Shown: piece by piece, positions 1-4,698 of the stretch
How the letters are laid out: each line of letters opens with the position of its first letter
How positions within the stretch are numbered: the first letter of the stretch is position 1
Assembly (NCBI GenBank): GCA_030599445.1
Contig: JAUVOA010000111.1
Location: forward strand, 1-5,754
Direction of reading: 5' to 3'
Length of the DNA: 5,754 nucleotides
Origin: Atribacterota bacterium
GTDB lineage: Bacteria > Atribacterota > Phoenicimicrobiia > Phoenicimicrobiales > Phoenicimicrobiaceae
Notes under the pieces: model-generated
Databases searched by the model: none
Told to the model about the DNA's origin: nothing
What the model saw: the letters and a program-made list of their open reading frames with translations, nothing else
Program-made: the position numbers and the translations under genes

Positions 1-1
1 A

Positions 2-76
2 TTTTCAGGTGCAATTTATTACATCACTTCCAGAAGAAATACTACACAAACGATTTTTCTTGATATTAAAAAAATT
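2..76 (+). pseudogene. REP-associated tyrosine transposase (RAYT), N-terminal fragment
   Basis: The frame starting at base 2 reads FSGAIYYITSRRN followed by TQTIFLD. This matches the N-terminal signature of RAYT/Y1_Tnp transposases (consensus near 'GAIYHITSRGN..Q.IF.D'). Only about 21 recognisable residues remain. At about 65-76 the sequence jumps straight to the DNA that follows the stop codon of the related element at 3300-3548 (an A-run, TTG, a G-run, then GATATGAAAAGTGATATTG). The HUH catalytic core and the helix-turn-helix tail are therefore deleted, and the joint lies in a run of A. The frame reads on without meaning to a stop at 137-139. The gene's own start lies left of the window. 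The identification is from remembered family motifs; it is a dead fragment. Confidence 0.7.
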
Positions 77-82
77 GGGGGG

Positions 83-110
83 GATATGAAAAGTGATATT
101 GCAAGACCCC
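83..110 (+). repeat. 3' terminal repeat of RAYT element, copy 1
   Basis: The segment GATATGAAAAGTGATATTG + CAAGACCCC repeats the right end of the element at 3300-3548 (3517-3548). It lacks about 5 bp just before the final CCCC (AAGACCCC here; the longer copy has AAGGCCTGACCCC). It marks the right border of the deleted element whose transposase scrap lies at 2-76. Confidence 0.7.
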
Positions 111-204
111 TTAATGCTCCGAAGAGAGATTGGTTATGAATATATCTATAACCTGTTCAGACACTTTTCTAAGTTGACTAAAAAGTGAGGGAGGAAAAAT
201 AAAA
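111..204 (+). promoter_or_regulatory. Leader of the amidase gene with two small inverted repeats and the RBS
   Basis: A 6-bp inverted repeat (GGTTAT 132-137 / ATAACC 148-153) is followed by a 7-bp one (CACTTTT 162-168 / AAAAGTG 181-187, 12-nt loop). The second ends directly against the Shine-Dalgarno GAGGGAGG (187-194), so it could influence ribosome access. I find no convincing -35/-10 pair. A TTGACT at 174-179 lies too close to the start codon to serve as a -35. Confidence 0.3.
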
Positions 205-1086
205 ATGAAAAGACTGACTCGAAATCATTCAATCTTTGCCATGGATAAACAGAATCAGCCAGTGCTGTACGTCGATTCGGGTGAGAGGTTTATAGTTGAG
301 ACAGAGGATTGCTTTTGTCATCAGATTGTAGAATCTGATGATGTTCTTAATGATAGCTTTGATTATTCACGGGTTAATCCTGCTACTGGACCGATTTTTG
401 TTAATGGATGTCAACCAGGCGATACATTAAAGGTTACGATACATAAAATAGAAGTTGAATCTCGAGGAGTTGTTGAGGTATATCCCGGATGGGGTCCATT
501 GGGAAATAAGGTAGAGAAAGCCGAGACAAAAATTGTCTCCATTTCCGAAGGTTGGGCAAAATTTGGTAAATATTTATTACCACTCCATCCAATGGTCGGT
601 GTAATGGGAGTGGCTCCCGCTGGAGAAGCTGTTTTATGTGTGAGTCCAGGACCGCATGGTGGTAATCTAGATACGGTAAATATAGCAGAGGGAGCAGAAA
701 TATATCTACCGGTTTTTGTCAGTGGTGCAAAACTTGCATTAGGGGATGTCCATGCAATAATGGGAGATGGTGAAATTTGTGGAACCGGAGTGGAAATCAG
801 GGCAGAAGTGGAAATGAAAGTAGAAATTTGTGAAAATTGGCAGCTTTCTAATCCGGTTGTTAAGACCAAAGAGAGTTATTTCTTTATTGGCAGTGGTAAG
901 ACATTTGAAGAAGCGATACAGATTGCTGCTGAAGAATCTGTAAAATTTATTCAGGAAAGAAATAATATTTCCTGGACAGAAGCGTACATGATGACAAGTA
1001 TTGCCACAGACCTTTTGTTCAGCCAAGTCGTGAATCCGCTAAAGACGGTTAGAATACGTATCCCAAGAAAGATAATAGATGAGTAA
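205..1086 (+). CDS. Acetamidase/formamidase family protein
   Basis: This enzyme of the FmdA_AmdA family is predicted to hydrolyse short amides (formamide or acetamide) to the carboxylate and ammonia in the cytoplasm. It has 293 aa, close to the usual size of about 300 for the short form, and looks complete. Family landmarks in order are NPATGPI (58-64) and PGD (71-73) in the first beta-rich part, PMVGVMGVAP (129-138), PGPHGGNLD (148-156), and GDVHAIMGDGEICGTGVE (180-197) with the conserved GD.HA..GDGE core. A C-terminal helical part ends with SIATDLLFSQVVNP (265-278). There is no signal peptide or membrane segment. ATG 205 is chosen because GAGGGAGG lies 10 nt upstream. A DUF3795 gene follows after 47 bp on the same strand and may be co-transcribed. 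The real substrate cannot be read from sequence, and many family members are uncharacterised. An antisense frame (411-869) and other frames inside it are shadows. Confidence 0.93.
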   Translation: MKRLTRNHSIFAMDKQNQPVLYVDSGERFIVETEDCFCHQIVESDDVLNDSFDYSRVNPATGPIFVNGCQPGDTLKVTIHKIEVESRGVVEVYPGWGPLGNKVEKAETKIVSISEGWAKFGKYLLPLHPMVGVMGVAPAGEAVLCVSPGPHGGNLDTVNIAEGAEIYLPVFVSGAKLALGDVHAIMGDGEICGTGVEIRAEVEMKVEICENWQLSNPVVKTKESYFFIGSGKTFEEAIQIAAEESVKFIQERNNISWTEAYMMTSIATDLLFSQVVNPLKTVRIRIPRKIIDE

Positions 1087-1117
1087 TTAATAAATGGACA
1101 CATCCCATTTTATTTAA
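1087..1117 (+). other. Imperfect inverted repeat between the two + strand genes
   Basis: TTAATAAATGG (1087-1097) faces CCATTTTATTTAA (1105-1117) across a 7-nt loop, with two bulges and a core of six perfect pairs (AAATGG/CCATTT). It begins immediately after the amidase stop codon. It is too AT-rich and lacks a trailing T-run, so it is not a clear terminator. At most it is a weak processing or attenuation hairpin. Confidence 0.2.
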
Positions 1118-1133
1118 TAAGAGAGGTGTTTCC

Positions 1134-1550
1134 ATGAATAAAAAATCTTATGTAAATTCTTCATTAATTGCCCCCTGTGGTATGAATTGCGGGATTTGTA
1201 TGGCTTATCTTAGAGAAAAGAAAAAATGCCCTGGTTGTAACGGAAGTAATGAAGATAAACCGGTTTATTGCGTGAAATGTAGAATAAAAAATTGCGAGAT
1301 TATAAAAAATAATCAATCGGGATTCTGTTTTGAATGCGAAAAATATCCCTGCTCAAGATTAAAACAACTGGATAAAAGATATAAAACGAAATACGGTATG
1401 AGTATGATAGAAAATCTGGAAAATATAAAGAATTTCGGATTAAAAAAATTCATAATCGAAGAAAGGATAAGATGGACTTGTCCTGAATGTGGTGGTATCA
1501 TCTGTGTTCATAGAGGTTATTGCTATCAGTGTGGTGAAAGGAAAAAATAA
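1134..1550 (+). CDS. DUF3795 Cys-rich protein
   Basis: A 138-aa protein with 16 cysteines. The N-terminal signature CGMNCGIC (15-22) followed by CPGC (32-35) is the hallmark of DUF3795 proteins, common in anaerobic bacteria and archaea. More pairs follow: CVKC (46-49), C54, CFEC (65-68) and C73. After a basic helical stretch (75-110) there is a zinc-ribbon-like tail, CPECGG..C (116-124) and CYQC (130-133). The cysteines probably bind zinc or an Fe-S centre, but the family has no assigned function. ATG 1134 follows GAGAGGTG at 1121-1128. It lies 47 bp after the amidase and may share its transcript. The next gene is convergent, 38 bp away, with no obvious terminator between them. The antisense frame 1313-1501 is a shadow. 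Confidence 0.88.
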   Translation: MNKKSYVNSSLIAPCGMNCGICMAYLREKKKCPGCNGSNEDKPVYCVKCRIKNCEIIKNNQSGFCFECEKYPCSRLKQLDKRYKTKYGMSMIENLENIKNFGLKKFIIEERIRWTCPECGGIICVHRGYCYQCGERKK

Positions 1551-1588
1551 ATAGGGCAAGGTGTGCCAGGTCAATAATTCGGTAACTT

Positions 1589-1846
1589 TTATCTACTGTC
1601 CCTGTCTAAATCATAAATAATCTTTTCCAGGTACCATTCTTCCGTGTGGTTTGGATGGCTTTCTTTTAAACTCTTTATAAACCTTTCAATGGTTTCATCT
1701 GCGACCTTTGGAGGAAGGTGAAGTTTTCGGCGGCATTCCTGCCATAAGGCGCGTTGTTTTCCTACTCCCTTACGACTCCTTATCCGGTAGAAGTATAAGA
1801 TATATAACACTACTGCAATTGCCAGGATAATCAATACTTGATTCAT
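1589..1846 (-). CDS. Small single-span membrane protein, unknown function
   Basis: An 85-aa protein not recognised as a named family. Residues 3-20 form one hydrophobic helix (VLIILAIAVVLYILYFY), followed by a strongly basic stretch (RIRSRKGVGKQR, 21-32), so the tail is expected in the cytoplasm. The rest looks helical, with HPNHTEEWYLEKIIYDLDRD near the C-terminus. Start choice: the frame stays open to a codon at 1894, but ATG 1846 is preceded by a near-perfect GAGGAGGA (1858-1851) 4 nt upstream, and the 16 extra residues would cover a plausible promoter. The gene is convergent with the DUF3795 gene and otherwise stands alone. The clear RBS and coherent topology make it a likely real gene; the role is open. 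Confidence 0.72.
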   Translation of the reverse strand: MNQVLIILAIAVVLYILYFYRIRSRKGVGKQRALWQECRRKLHLPPKVADETIERFIKSLKESHPNHTEEWYLEKIIYDLDRDSR

Positions 1847-1866
1847 GAGATCCTCCTCATATAAAT

Positions 1867-1894
1867 ATTTTAACGCAGTTAACAGGTATCTCAA
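1867..1894 (-). promoter_or_regulatory. Candidate promoter of the 85-aa membrane protein
   Basis: On the minus strand TTGAGA (1894-1889) and TAAAAT (1872-1867) lie 16 bp apart, each one base from the sigma-70 consensus. Transcription would start near 1860, giving a leader of only about 14 nt that still includes the GAGGAGGA ribosome site. In AT-rich DNA such pairs arise by chance, hence the modest confidence. Confidence 0.35.
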
Positions 1895-2144
1895 CCATTT
1901 TTGTTAGTAGGGAGAAGTACATAACGCAAGCTGTGCAGTTCTGCCTGATGCCAAGCACCTAAAGTCTCCTCTGTTGAAAGAGACCGAGTATGGTAAATCT
2001 GTATATAATATAACATTTACAGTTTATGAACTCAAGGATAGAGTAGGGAATTGTGTATAGGGGGGGGGCAAGCTTATATTATAAATGCATTATGTGTCCT
2101 GTGAAGACACATAATGAAATATAAATATAAATTATATCTAAATA
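1895..2144. other. Non-coding stretch with possible gene debris
   Basis: No gene is supported here. A stop-free + frame (1911-2057, 49 codons, containing KSVYNITFTVYELKDRVG) has no start codon or RBS and no family I recognise; it could be an old gene fragment. A run of nine G (2060-2068) follows, then the hairpin at 2088-2116. A short inverted repeat GTCTC/GAGAC lies near 1965-1984. Confidence 0.4.
2088..2116. repeat. Perfect 11-bp inverted repeat with 7-nt loop
   Basis: CATTATGTGTC (2088-2098) pairs without mismatch with GACACATAATG (2106-2116) across the loop CTGTGAA. No T-run follows on either strand, so it is a poor intrinsic terminator. It sits 28 bp before the second transposase scrap and could be a REP-like sequence or recognition hairpin left from that element. 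Only one copy is in the window. Confidence 0.6.
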
Positions 2145-2369
2145 ATGTTAGGAATCCATCGAAACGACCCCTTGGGAGTCTGCCAGCTTTTTGATTATAT
2201 TGAGCAAGAACCAAAAGGCTGGAAGGAGTTTATAGAGGCACCTGATAATCCCGATGAAATGAAAGGGATCAGAGAAAAGACCAGAACAGGCCGGCCATTG
2301 GGAACGAATGATTTTACAGAAAGACTTGAAGGGAAGCTTAAGAGGCTTTTTAAGTTAAAATCGAAATGA
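2145..2369 (+). pseudogene. RAYT transposase, C-terminal fragment (second type)
   Basis: The 74 codons carry the tail signature of a different RAYT branch. GIHRNDPLG (3-11) corresponds to the 'R.DPLV' stretch, WKEFIE (26-31) to the 'W..FL' stretch, and TRTGRPLGTNDFTERLE (46-62) to the highly conserved TGRPLGS..F..RLE motif near the protein end. The HUH catalytic domain (about 200 residues) is absent, and no RBS precedes the ATG, so it is not expected to be expressed. After the TGA stop (2367-2369) the frame continues RPKKKVNKK, as the family's usual GRPKK tail would. The TGA probably replaced a glycine codon. Assigned from remembered family motifs. Confidence 0.72.
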
Positions 2370-2398
2370 AGGCCTAAGAAGAAAGTTAATAAAAAAAT

Positions 2399-2956
2399 TT
2401 ACAATTTTCCTTTGAAATCACGATATATATAATGTTTAAAATTAAATAGTTTAATTAAAGTTACCATTCTCTTTTCTTTAAAACCTACTTTTTTAAAAGC
2501 TTTCCGTGAATAACTATTATCTTTCATAACATGTGTAAAAACTTTTTTACATCCTTTATCTTTAAGATAGATTAAAGCCTTTACGGTTATAGCACTATGT
2601 AATCCATTATGTCTATATTGCGGCGTAGTATGACAATCAAACCAATAGGCTTCTTTATCGTTTACTTTAACTCTAATCTGAAAAATACTTTCATATTCAT
2701 CATCAAAACTTATCCATCCAAAATACGCAATTTTTTCCTGATCTAAAGCTATAAAACATATTCTATCTTTCTTAAATCTTTTTCTAAAAAGTTTAATTTT
2801 CCTTTCATTTACTATCCCCTTGAATTTATCTAAATCATCTTCTACAGCCGCTCTAATAGTAAATTTAATTTTTGGCTCTATTTCCTCAATTGGCATTTTC
2901 AGTAAGTATTCATAAATTATCTCAGTTCCCCAAATAAATCCAATAGTTTTGCGCAA
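2399..2956 (-). CDS. GNAT-family N-acetyltransferase
   Basis: A predicted acetyl-CoA-dependent N-acetyltransferase of unknown substrate. From the TTG at 2956 it has 185 aa. The GNAT core shows strands around 68-105, the acetyl-CoA loop YRHNGLHSAI (114-123; R..G.. with G118), helix 124-135, then VFTHVMKDNSYSRKAFKKVGF (139-159), the classic N..S..AF.K.GF motif C/D region. The true protein may be longer. The frame is open without a break to 3028 and adds 24 residues (IEDLVVQIKNDGIVTFTIKA...) that look like the normal amphipathic N-terminus. A strong GAGGTGGG (3040-3033) lies right before an ATA codon (3028-3026), whereas the TTG has only a weak site. It converges on the transposase scrap at 2145-2369 with a 29-bp gap. 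Either the ATA is used, the start codon has mutated, or TTG is used. Confidence 0.82.
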   Translation of the reverse strand: MRKTIGFIWGTEIIYEYLLKMPIEEIEPKIKFTIRAAVEDDLDKFKGIVNERKIKLFRKRFKKDRICFIALDQEKIAYFGWISFDDEYESIFQIRVKVNDKEAYWFDCHTTPQYRHNGLHSAITVKALIYLKDKGCKKVFTHVMKDNSYSRKAFKKVGFKEKRMVTLIKLFNFKHYIYRDFKGKL

Positions 2957-3025
2957 AATAAGCTTTAAAGCTTTAATCGTAAAGGTTACAATTCCATCAT
3001 TTTTTATTTGAACAACGAGATCTTC

Positions 3026-3040
3026 TATTTAACCCACCTC
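3026..3040 (-). promoter_or_regulatory. Strong RBS in front of an ATA codon (GNAT gene)
   Basis: Reading the minus strand, GAGGTGGG (3040-3033) is followed by TTAA and then ATA (3028-3026) in frame with the acetyltransferase. The spacing of 4-5 nt is normal for initiation. No ATG, GTG or TTG exists in this frame between here and 2956. A nearby ATG pair (from 3000) is in another frame and ends after four codons. Confidence 0.5.
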
Positions 3041-3299
3041 TTTACACTTTGTTTTTATGGTAGTTTCATAATTAATTTCTATCTAGTAAGTCTATAGATA
3101 TATGACTTTTTTTCATAGGAAAGACTTTTTTATTAATATTCTAAATTAGTAATAGGTTTCCCTTTTATATTAGTAATAGATAACAATGTCCTAATCGATA
3201 ACTGATAATTACCTTAGATTCATACTGGATTGTATAGTTCACTTTTTATAGTATAACATTTTCAGTTCAAATGATATCAAATAATTATCAAGAGTATAC
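3041..3299. other. AT-rich intergenic region
   Basis: No coding signal was seen on either strand. It contains an 11-bp direct repeat, ATTAGTAATAG at 3145-3155 and 3169-3179 (24 bp apart). It must hold the promoter of the acetyltransferase, but I cannot pick one convincingly because TATA-like motifs are everywhere. Confidence 0.35.
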
Positions 3300-3548
3300 G
3301 GGGTGAGGTCTTGCAATATAACAAAGGGTATGCTATATAAGCAATATGACCAGACCGCCCCTGAATGAGATCTTTAAATATAAGGATAAGAATTCAAAAG
3401 ATCAAGCGATCTATAAAACTCGACTACAGTATGGCTATACCTTAAAAGACATAGCAGAATATATTGGTGTCCATTATGCTACAGTGAGCAGAGCGGTTAA
3501 AAAAAATTGAGGGGGAAGATGAAAAGTGATATTGTAAGGCCTGACCCC
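3300..3548 (+). mobile_element. Mini RAYT element, 249 bp, with terminal inverted repeats
   Basis: The left end 3300-3322 (GGGGTGAGGTCTTGCAATAT + AAC) and the right end 3526-3548 (reverse complement GGGGTCAGGCCTTACAATAT + CAC) match at 19 of 23 positions as inverted repeats. The right end is also shared with 83-110. Inside is a short ORF (3346-3510) that encodes only the helix-turn-helix tail of a RAYT transposase, so the element lacks the catalytic domain and cannot move on its own. Its right border lies 11 bp beyond the stop codon of the nucleotidyltransferase gene. Element borders are inferred from the repeats; no target-site duplication was established. Confidence 0.65.
3346..3510 (+). 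pseudogene. RAYT transposase remnant: helix-turn-helix tail only
   Basis: A 54-aa frame. MTRPPLNEIFKYKD (1-14) matches the linker 'RPSLEEIF' of RAYT/Y1 transposases. IYKTRLQYGYTLKDIAEYIG + VHYATVSRAVKK (22-53) is the C-terminal helix-turn-helix ('YGYT.KEIA.YLGVHYSTVSR'). The full protein should have an HUH nuclease domain of about 200 residues before it. The ATG (3346) is followed at once by TRPP, and these proteins often begin M.RPLR. The deletion may therefore have joined the real start codon region to the linker, leaving a start-to-stop mini gene. There is no good RBS (AAAGGG 3324-3329 is too far), so expression is doubtful. The related scrap at 2-76 has kept the opposite end of the gene. 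Confidence 0.72.
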
Positions 3549-3559
3549 ATAATATATGT

Positions 3560-4251
3560 TCATGAGGCCTCCTTTTTTGATAAGAAATCAAAAAGCGGTT
3601 CAGAATGGGTATTTATATTCTTAATAATTGTTTTTTTCCATTTTACTGGTAATGAATGAAATATTTCCAAAAGCTTTTTTCGTTGAGTCTTATTTTGTAA
3701 TAAAAATTCCCCGATATCTTTTGCGGCGAGTAAATCTCTTTCCTTTTTACTTTTATTCTTACGTCTTTCAAAAATTATGAATTTATGCAGTACATACGCA
3801 GCAGGTTCCGGTAGTTGTATCATCATATACTTATATTTTATTTTCAATACATTAGATTGAAGAAGATTTAAGTATCGTAGTCCCTGAGCAGTGATATGTA
3901 GTTTAGGAAGTTCATATGGTTTATTTTTTCCTCTACCAAGTTCGGGAGTTAAAAATTCCAGTTCAAGTTCAGGATGTTCATATTTAGTGTATCCGGTAGA
4001 ATAGCTATGAGTAGGAATGAAGTCCAAAGTGCGAAGTATTTCAGGAATATTTATATCTTTATGTATTTTTGCTGGATTAGGGATAAGAAAATCAATATCC
4101 ATAGTTCTTACCACAGGTATTTCAGGAGCGTTATTAAAATAAATCCTGTAAAAATGATGGCACCAGCCCCTATAAGTATAATGTATTCAAAAACACCTGA
4201 CTTATGCAGGGCATCAAGTGTAGCAAGAAATAAATTATTTTGTTTTGTCAT
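3560..4251 (-). pseudogene. Nucleotidyltransferase-fold protein, frameshifted
   Basis: Resembles nucleotidyltransferase-fold proteins of the NTP_transf_8/GSU2403-like type. ATG 4251-4249 opens a frame MTKQNNLFLATLDALHKSG... up to EYIILIGA. The expected continuation WCHHFYRIYF..EIPVVRTMDIDFLIP is in the next frame. The total span is 692 nt, so one base added near 4166-4170 (a GGGGC run) restores 230 codons. In the restored protein the G-S-like motif is IGAW (27-30) and the metal-binding pair is D52/D54 (MDIDF). A helical C-terminal half follows (LPEPAAYVLHKFIIFERR, KKERDLLAAKDIGEFLL). As it stands, frame 1 gives 47 aa ending at 4108. The downstream frame could only start at GTG 4114, without the G-S motif. 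The ATG overlaps the stop of the upstream gene (ATGA), so the two are translationally coupled. It may be a recent mutation, a sequencing error, or real recoding. Confidence 0.7.
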
Positions 4252-4550
4252 TTTATCATCTTTTCAAGTTTTTTAATGTCTTTTTTGACTTGTTTATTGA
4301 GTTTTTCAAGTTTTTTTCTCTTTTCTATTTTATCTAATAAGTTTTCGAGTTCTTTTCTAGATAGTTTTCCGATGTATTTAAATATTTTCTTTTTTTCTTG
4401 CCTATAATTAAGGTAATAGTATATATTCCCTTTGATATTTTTTCTGATAAGGCTTCCCTTGGGAAGTTTTGCAATTTGTTTTTCATAGTTCTTTTTTAGT
4501 TTATTAAGTCGATCTAATTCTTCGTTTAATACACTATTTAAGATTTTCAT
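4248..4550 (-). CDS. Small basic helix-rich protein upstream of nucleotidyltransferase (antitoxin-like, function unknown)
   Basis: A 100-aa, very lysine-rich protein. Residues 5-28 form a heptad-like helix (LNEELDRLNKLKKNYEKQIA). A compact middle follows, PKGSLIRKNIKGNIYYYLNY (30-49) then KYIGK (58-62), which looks like a beta hairpin with a YYYL.YR core. A long charged helix runs from 64 to 100. Small proteins with this 'PKGS...YYYL.YR....KYIGK' pattern occur beside recombinases and nucleotidyltransferase genes, but I know of no assigned function. ATG 4550 is chosen because AAAGAGGG (4562-4555) lies 4 nt before it. The upstream in-frame extension to 4646 crosses the operator boxes and reads as AT-rich noise. 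The stop overlaps the next gene's ATG. Basic charge, small size, first position and the repeat boxes upstream suggest a DNA-binding self-regulator; this is inference. Confidence 0.72.
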   Translation of the reverse strand: MKILNSVLNEELDRLNKLKKNYEKQIAKLPKGSLIRKNIKGNIYYYLNYRQEKKKIFKYIGKLSRKELENLLDKIEKRKKLEKLNKQVKKDIKKLEKMIK

Positions 4551-4566
4551 AGTACCCTCTTTCAAA

Positions 4567-4606
4567 TTACCAGACAAATAAATGAAAAATAGTATAAGTC
4601 TGGTAA
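4567..4606 (-). promoter_or_regulatory. Inverted box pair in the leader, next to the RBS
   Basis: TTACCAGAC (4567-4575) and GTCTGGTAA (4598-4606) are exact reverse complements, with centres 31 bp apart (about three helix turns). The near edge is 4 bp from the AAAGAGGG ribosome site of the 100-aa protein. In the transcript the arms could form a 9-bp stem with a 22-nt AU-rich loop just before the RBS. It could act as a second operator, an RNA control hairpin, or both. Confidence 0.55.
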
Positions 4607-4639
4607 AAAAAGAATAGATATAAATATAATATATTAAAG

Positions 4640-4698
4640 TTGACATAGATACCAGACAAATCTATATATATAATAATATGTCTGGTAACTTATGTCAA
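4640..4698. promoter_or_regulatory. Nested palindrome with promoter and operator boxes
   Basis: The outer arms TTGACATA (4640-4647) and TATGTCAA (4691-4698) enclose inner arms TACCAGACA (4650-4658) and TGTCTGGTA (4679-4687). All arms are perfect. The minus strand reads TTGACA (4698-4693), 17 bp, TATTAT (4675-4670), a near-ideal sigma-70 promoter for the two-gene cassette with an operator box inside its spacer. The plus strand reads TTGACA (4640-4645), 17 bp, TATATA (4663-4668), a weaker opposing promoter pointing at 4692. A dimeric repressor bound to the inner boxes would block both. Confidence 0.65.

Noticed and set aside
411..1026. Minus-strand ORFs (411-869 and 739-1026) inside the amidase gene
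   Set aside because: They lie fully opposite a strongly recognised gene, have no family features or RBS, and read as low-complexity shadow translations.
1313..1501. Minus-strand ORF of 62 codons inside the DUF3795 gene
   Set aside because: It is a shadow of a gene with a clear Cys pattern and shows no motif of its own.
1911..2057. Stop-free plus frame of 49 codons
   Set aside because: It has no start codon, no RBS and no recognisable family. It could be debris, but the sequence does not support a gene.
3562..3596. GAGGCCTC palindrome and T/A-rich inverted repeat near the nucleotidyltransferase end as a terminator
   Set aside because: The palindrome has no loop, and the T-run and hairpin lie inside the coding sequence on the wrong side for the minus-strand transcript.
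3974..4276. Plus-strand ORF of 100 codons across the nucleotidyltransferase start
   Set aside because: It is antisense to the frameshifted gene. Both sense frames carry family motifs, while this one has none.
4551..4646. 32-residue N-terminal extension of the 100-aa basic protein
   Set aside because: It crosses the operator boxes, has no RBS and reads as hydrophobic noise from AT-rich DNA. ATG 4550 has a well-placed AAAGAGGG.
4567..4698. Box pairs as recombinase sites or a CRISPR-like array
   Set aside because: There are only four boxes, arranged as inverted pairs around a promoter and leader, with no recombinase gene nearby and no regular direct repeat-spacer pattern. Operators explain them better.
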